Shown here: in pieces, positions 60,952 to 64,000 of the stretch
How the letters are laid out: every line of letters starts with the position of its first letter
Numbering within the stretch: the stretch's first letter is position 1
Assembly: GCA_947646415.1 (NCBI GenBank)
Contig: CANSGN010000001.1
Coordinates: 67,945-131,944 of the forward strand
DNA length: 64,000 bases
Direction of reading: 5' to 3'
DNA from: an uncultured Clostridia bacterium
GTDB taxonomy: Bacteria; Bacillota; Clostridia; Christensenellales; UBA3700
The notes under the pieces: generated by a model
The model's input: the letters and a program-made list of their open reading frames with translations, nothing else
The model's database searches: none
Told to the model about the DNA's origin: nothing
Program-made: the position numbers and the translations under genes

Positions 60952-61787
60952 TGAGTGAAATTATAAAAGACGAATTAGTACCTCATGTTGCAAAAGTTAT
61001 AAGCGTACGTACGGATACAAATGATGTTAAAACATTTGGAGTTGTAGGTATTGATGGTGGTATTATGTTTGACCACAGACCGGGTCAATGTGCAATGGTA
61101 TCTATACCCGGTGTCGGGGAGGCAATGTTCTCGATTACTTCATCTCCTACAAATAATCAGTTTAAAGAGTTTTCTATCAAAAGATGCGGTATTTTGACCG
61201 AGGCTATTCATCAGCTTGAGGTTGGGGACGAAATTACAGTTCGCGGACCTTACGGAAAGCCTTTCCCTGTAGACGATGCTTTTGCTAAAAAGAATTTGCT
61301 TTTTATTGCAGGCGGTATTGGTATCGCTCCATTGCGTTCGGTAATAAACTATGTAAGAGCAAACAGAGATAACTACGGTCATGTTGATGTGCTTTACGGT
61401 GCAAGAAGCTCTGGCGATTTGGTTGATTACGAAGAAATGACTAAAGAATGGGCTAACGATAAAGACTTTAATGTTTATGTTACTATTGACAGACCGGAGG
61501 ATAGTTGGGGCGGACATGTAGGTTTTGTTCCTGCATATTTAAAAGAGTTGGCTTTTGACAATAACCGTACAGCTGTTATCTGCGGACCTCCTATTATGAT
61601 AAAGTTTGTACTTCAAGGTTTGATTGAAATGGGATTTGATAAAACTCAAGTTTACACTACACTTGAACTTAAAATGAAGTGCGGTATCGGCAAATGCGGA
61701 AGATGTAATATTGGCTCAAAGTTTGTTTGCAAAGACGGACCTGTGTTCAGATGCGACGAAATTGACGAACTTCCGAACGAATATTAA
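60951..61787 (+). CDS. flxA: FlxA: FAD/NAD(P)-binding oxidoreductase subunit
   Basis: A 278-residue ferredoxin-reductase-type protein of the AsrB/sulfhydrogenase gamma group. The FAD site is RPGQCAM (residues 43-49) and RGPYGKPF; the NAD(P) site is AGGIGIAPLRS (120-130) and CGPPIM (211-216). A C-terminal [2Fe-2S] domain uses C244, C249, C252 and C260 (CGIGKCGRC). It is the NADH entry point of the Flx-Hdr complex. It is the last gene of the hdrBCA-flxDCBA set. The 261-bp gap after it contains a leader with hairpins rather than a clear terminator. Confidence 0.92.
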   Translation: MSEIIKDELVPHVAKVISVRTDTNDVKTFGVVGIDGGIMFDHRPGQCAMVSIPGVGEAMFSITSSPTNNQFKEFSIKRCGILTEAIHQLEVGDEITVRGPYGKPFPVDDAFAKKNLLFIAGGIGIAPLRSVINYVRANRDNYGHVDVLYGARSSGDLVDYEEMTKEWANDKDFNVYVTIDRPEDSWGGHVGFVPAYLKELAFDNNRTAVICGPPIMIKFVLQGLIEMGFDKTQVYTTLELKMKCGIGKCGRCNIGSKFVCKDGPVFRCDEIDELPNEY

Positions 61788-61939
61788 TACATTTATTTGA
61801 TATATTAAAATGAAGAGTTTAAATTTGTTTTAGTTTTAAGATTAAAAACAGTTTATAAAACTTGAAATTTTAACAACTTAAATCAAGGAAAAAAATAAAA
61901 TTAAATATAAAATATCCGCCCAAAATACAGCGCATTTAA

Positions 61940-62011
61940 AACTTGCGTTTGGTCGGAAAAAACGCAAGTTCGGCTAAAAAGTGTCGATTTTTGAAAAGAA
62001 AATCTCGCCGA
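61940..62011 (+). promoter_or_regulatory. Possible structured RNA leader of the fumarate reductase genes
   Basis: A perfect 10-bp stem (AACTTGCGTT 61940-61949 / AACGCAAGTT 61961-61970) is directly followed by TCGGC (61970-61974), which can pair with GCCGA (62007-62011) around a second hairpin (GATTTT / AAAATC, 61986-62004). The loop GGTCGG could alternatively pair with the same GCCGA. It lacks a T tract and lies 37 bp before the start of the next gene. No known riboswitch class is recognised. Confidence 0.5.
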
Positions 62012-62048
62012 TAGGTCGCAATTAGCGGAGAAAAAAGAGGATGATATT

Positions 62049-62726
62049 ATGAATGAAATGGTAAATATTTACATAATGGGTAAGTTGTACAGTGTACCGG
62101 CAGAGCTTACAATTATGAATGCTATGGAATATGCTGGGTACAAACATATTCGCGGTTGTGGATGCAGAGCAGGTTTTTGCGGTGCTTGTGCCACAATTTA
62201 CAGAATTGCAGGAGAAAGTGAATTGAAGTTTGCTTTGGCTTGCCAAACTAAGGTTGAAAATAATATGTATATTGCAAATATCCCTTATTTTCCAACTCAA
62301 AAGGCTCAATATGACATTAACGAGATTAAGCCAACCGAGCAAATTATGATGCAATTATATCCTGAAATATACAGTTGTATCGGTTGCAATGCTTGTACTA
62401 AAGCTTGCCCTCAAAACTTGAAAGTTATGCAATATATTGCTTACGCTCAAAGAGCTGAATTTGCAAAATGTGCGGAAGAGTCTTTTGACTGCGTATCTTG
62501 CGGTATGTGCTCAAACAGATGCCCTGCAGGTATTTCTCATAGACTTGTTTCATTGCTTGCAAGACGTCTTAATGGTAAGTACATTATGCCAAAGAGTGAG
62601 CATTTGGAAAAGAGAGTAAACGATATTTTAAACGGCGAATATCTTGATATGCTTGAGAAAATCGCAAATAAGCCTTTAGCCGAAATTGAAGAGCTTTACA
62701 ATAACCGTGATATGGAACAAAAATAA
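62049..62726 (+). CDS. Fumarate-reductase/TfrB-like iron-sulfur subunit
   Basis: A 225-residue protein laid out like SdhB/FrdB. A [2Fe-2S] domain (C39, C44, C47, C65) is followed by two dicluster ferredoxin motifs: C110/C113/C116/C120 and C148/C151/C154/C158. In classical FrdB the clusters include a [3Fe-4S] centre where one cysteine is replaced; here all four cysteines are present in both motifs, as in TfrB of methanogens. Unlike TfrB there is no C-terminal HdrB-like CCG domain, but a separate HdrB is encoded in the same island. No membrane-anchor subunit gene is found next to it so far. GAGG lies 8 bp before the ATG. Confidence 0.85.
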   Translation: MNEMVNIYIMGKLYSVPAELTIMNAMEYAGYKHIRGCGCRAGFCGACATIYRIAGESELKFALACQTKVENNMYIANIPYFPTQKAQYDINEIKPTEQIMMQLYPEIYSCIGCNACTKACPQNLKVMQYIAYAQRAEFAKCAEESFDCVSCGMCSNRCPAGISHRLVSLLARRLNGKYIMPKSEHLEKRVNDILNGEYLDMLEKIANKPLAEIEELYNNRDMEQK

Positions 62727-62738
62727 GGAGAGTGGCGT

Positions 62739-64000
62739 ATGTATACTGATGAAATGTTAGAATCTATGAAGAAAGTTGAACTTTCTCGTAAGGCAAGAAT
62801 AGGACAAGTTCCAAGACGTATGACTGCGGAAGAAAAAGATATTCTTCTTGCGGAAAATCATCCCGACTATATTGAAAGTGCGTTCACAACCCTTAGCGTT
62901 GGTGCAAACAAAGGTCAAAAAGTACCTTGTGCTTTGGCAGACTTATTACAAGGCAAAAGCCGTGTTTTGGGCAAGAAAATCGACCTTAAAAAGCCTAAGT
63001 ACGAGTCAGATGTGTTGATTATCGGTGGCGGTGGCTCAGGTGCGAGTGCTGCAATCGAGGCTTACAATGCAGGTTGTAAAGTTGTTATGGTAACAAAACT
63101 TAGAATCGGCGATGCAAACACAATGATGGCAGAGGGTGGTATTCAAGCTGCTGATAAGGAAAATGACAGCCCTGCTACTCACTATTTGGATGCTTTCGGT
63201 GGCGGACACTTTACAAACAAACCTGAACTTTTGAAAAAGTTGGTTTACAAAGCACCTGAGGCTATAAAATGGCTTAACGATATGGGTGTAATGTTTGATA
63301 AAGACGAAAACGGCGTAATGGCTACTACTCCGGGCGGCGGTACTTCAAGAAACAGAATGCACGCTTGTGCAGACTATTCCGGTGCGGAGATTATGCGTGT
63401 TTTGCGTGACGAAGTTTGGAATGACAATATCGAGGTTGTAGAGTTTACTTCCGCAATCGAAATTTTGAAAGACGACAACGGTAATGCTGCAGGTGCTATT
63501 TTGTTAAATATGGAAACAGGCGAGGTTACTGTTGCAAAAGCAAAAACAGTTGTTATTTGTACAGGTGGTGCGGGTAGACTTCACTATCAAGATTTCCCAA
63601 CTTCAAACCACTATGGTGCAACTGCAGACGGTTTGGTTTTGGCATACAGAGCAGGTGCGGTTTTACGTGATGCGGACTCTATCCAATATCATCCAACAGG
63701 CGTTGCTTATCCTGCACAAATGCGTGGTGCTTTGGTTACTGAAAAGGTAAGAAGTATCGGTGCAATGCTTGTAAATGTAAACGGCGAGGCGTTTATGAAT
63801 CCGCTTGAGTGCCGTGACGTTACAGCATCTTCTATCATTCGTGAGTGCAGACGCGGTAATGGTGTAAAAACTCCTCTTGGCGAAGCAATTTGGCTTGATA
63901 GCCCGATGATTGATATGATTCATGGCGAAGGTTACCTTGAAAAGAAATTACCGGGAATGTTAAGAATGTATCAAAAAATGGGTATTGATATGAGAAAAGA
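62739..64000 (+). CDS. Fumarate reductase-type flavoprotein, N-terminal part (cut by window end)
   Basis: The frame is open to the right edge and gives 420 residues. An unusual N-terminal extension of about 90 residues precedes the FAD Rossmann loop DVLIIGGGGSGASAA (residues 91-105). Next come MAEGGIQAA (130-138), SRNRMHACADYSG, QYHPTG and the segment GALVTEKVRSIGAML, whose Arg corresponds to the catalytic proton-shuttle arginine of fumarate reductases. The histidine that carries covalent FAD in E. coli FrdA (SHTVAAEGG) is Asn127 here (ANTMMAEGG), so FAD should be bound non-covalently. AAGGAG lies upstream with a 12-bp gap to the iron-sulfur gene. Succinate dehydrogenase or aspartate oxidase activity cannot be excluded, but the partner and context favour fumarate reduction. 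Confidence 0.88.
   Translation, partial: MYTDEMLESMKKVELSRKARIGQVPRRMTAEEKDILLAENHPDYIESAFTTLSVGANKGQKVPCALADLLQGKSRVLGKKIDLKKPKYESDVLIIGGGGSGASAAIEAYNAGCKVVMVTKLRIGDANTMMAEGGIQAADKENDSPATHYLDAFGGGHFTNKPELLKKLVYKAPEAIKWLNDMGVMFDKDENGVMATTPGGGTSRNRMHACADYSGAEIMRVLRDEVWNDNIEVVEFTSAIEILKDDNGNAAGAILLNMETGEVTVAKAKTVVICTGGAGRLHYQDFPTSNHYGATADGLVLAYRAGAVLRDADSIQYHPTGVAYPAQMRGALVTEKVRSIGAMLVNVNGEAFMNPLECRDVTASSIIRECRRGNGVKTPLGEAIWLDSPMIDMIHGEGYLEKKLPGMLRMYQKMGIDMRK

Noticed and set aside
59932-61787. Anaerobic sulfite reductase (asrAB) or sulfhydrogenase subunits
   Set aside because: The two subunits look like AsrA/AsrB, but there is no asrC or hydrogenase catalytic gene and they are tied to hdrABC and flxD by overlaps, so the Flx assignment fits better.
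1-64000. tRNA or rRNA genes, CRISPR arrays, insertion sequences, prophage genes
   Set aside because: None was recognised: no regularly spaced direct repeats, no transposase or integrase frames, and no tRNA-like cloverleaf was noticed in the gaps; this was by eye and not a model search.

Overview
The window looks like a stretch of chromosome from a low-GC, anaerobic, endospore-forming Firmicute of the class Clostridia, probably an uncultured gut-type lineage. The evidence is a strongly AT-rich sequence, AGGAGG-type ribosome binding sites, a complete gerA-type germinant receptor operon, a SpoIVFB-like protease inside the conserved maf/mreB/min/spoIVFB/rng/rplU/prp/rpmA neighbourhood, an L27 with a Prp-cleavable leader, rubredoxin, and many iron-sulfur redox proteins. 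No rRNA, tRNA, CRISPR array, prophage or insertion sequence was recognised.

Layout. 1-9.8 kb: the end of a P1B metal ATPase, a GH20 hexosaminidase, two tandem zinc-ribbon membrane proteins, a LOG-like protein, rubredoxin (a 52-residue gene), a secreted GLUG-type protein, the biotin transporter bioY with a BirA-type operator, and rsmI. 9.9-19 kb: a lipoprotein, a PAP2 phosphatase, a GH109-like oxidoreductase, a protein fusing the GlmU acetyltransferase domain to GlmM, and lacZ. 19-29 kb: an XRE regulator, gerAA-AB-AC, ktrB-ktrA, then a second XRE repressor divergent from a BspA-like leucine-rich-repeat lipoprotein, with three related operators between them. 29-33.7 kb (minus strand): leuS-serS-tag. 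33.7-46.7 kb: a condensation-fold acyltransferase with a zinc-ribbon membrane partner, then the cell-division/sporulation/ribosome neighbourhood (maf, divergent mreB-like gene, minD, minE, a small membrane protein, spoIVFB, a ROK kinase, two radical-SAM-associated proteins, rng, rplU, prp, rpmA). 46.7-54.2 kb: a synteny break with structured intergenic DNA and inverted repeats, a 1012-residue beta-helix/dockerin surface protein, dinB, galU and a small acidic membrane protein.

54.2 kb to the end is the most notable region. It is a redox island: a lactate/malate dehydrogenase homologue carrying the malate-type specificity arginine, then hdrB-hdrC-hdrA-flxD-flxC-flxB-flxA (a complete Flx-Hdr flavin-based electron-bifurcation set), and, after a leader with possible RNA structure, a fumarate-reductase-type iron-sulfur subunit and flavoprotein (cut by the window end). 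I infer a pathway in which NADH oxidation by FlxA is bifurcated at HdrA: one electron stream would reduce ferredoxin, the other would pass through HdrBC, directly or through a thiol/disulfide carrier, towards fumarate. That would be a soluble, energy-conserving route from malate through fumarate to succinate, resembling a split version of archaeal thiol:fumarate reductase. The coupling is inferred from gene order and cofactor motifs and is unproven.

Promoters and terminators are by-eye calls based on hexamers, spacing and hairpins. Starts were moved from the longest open frame wherever a ribosome binding site clearly favoured an internal start.
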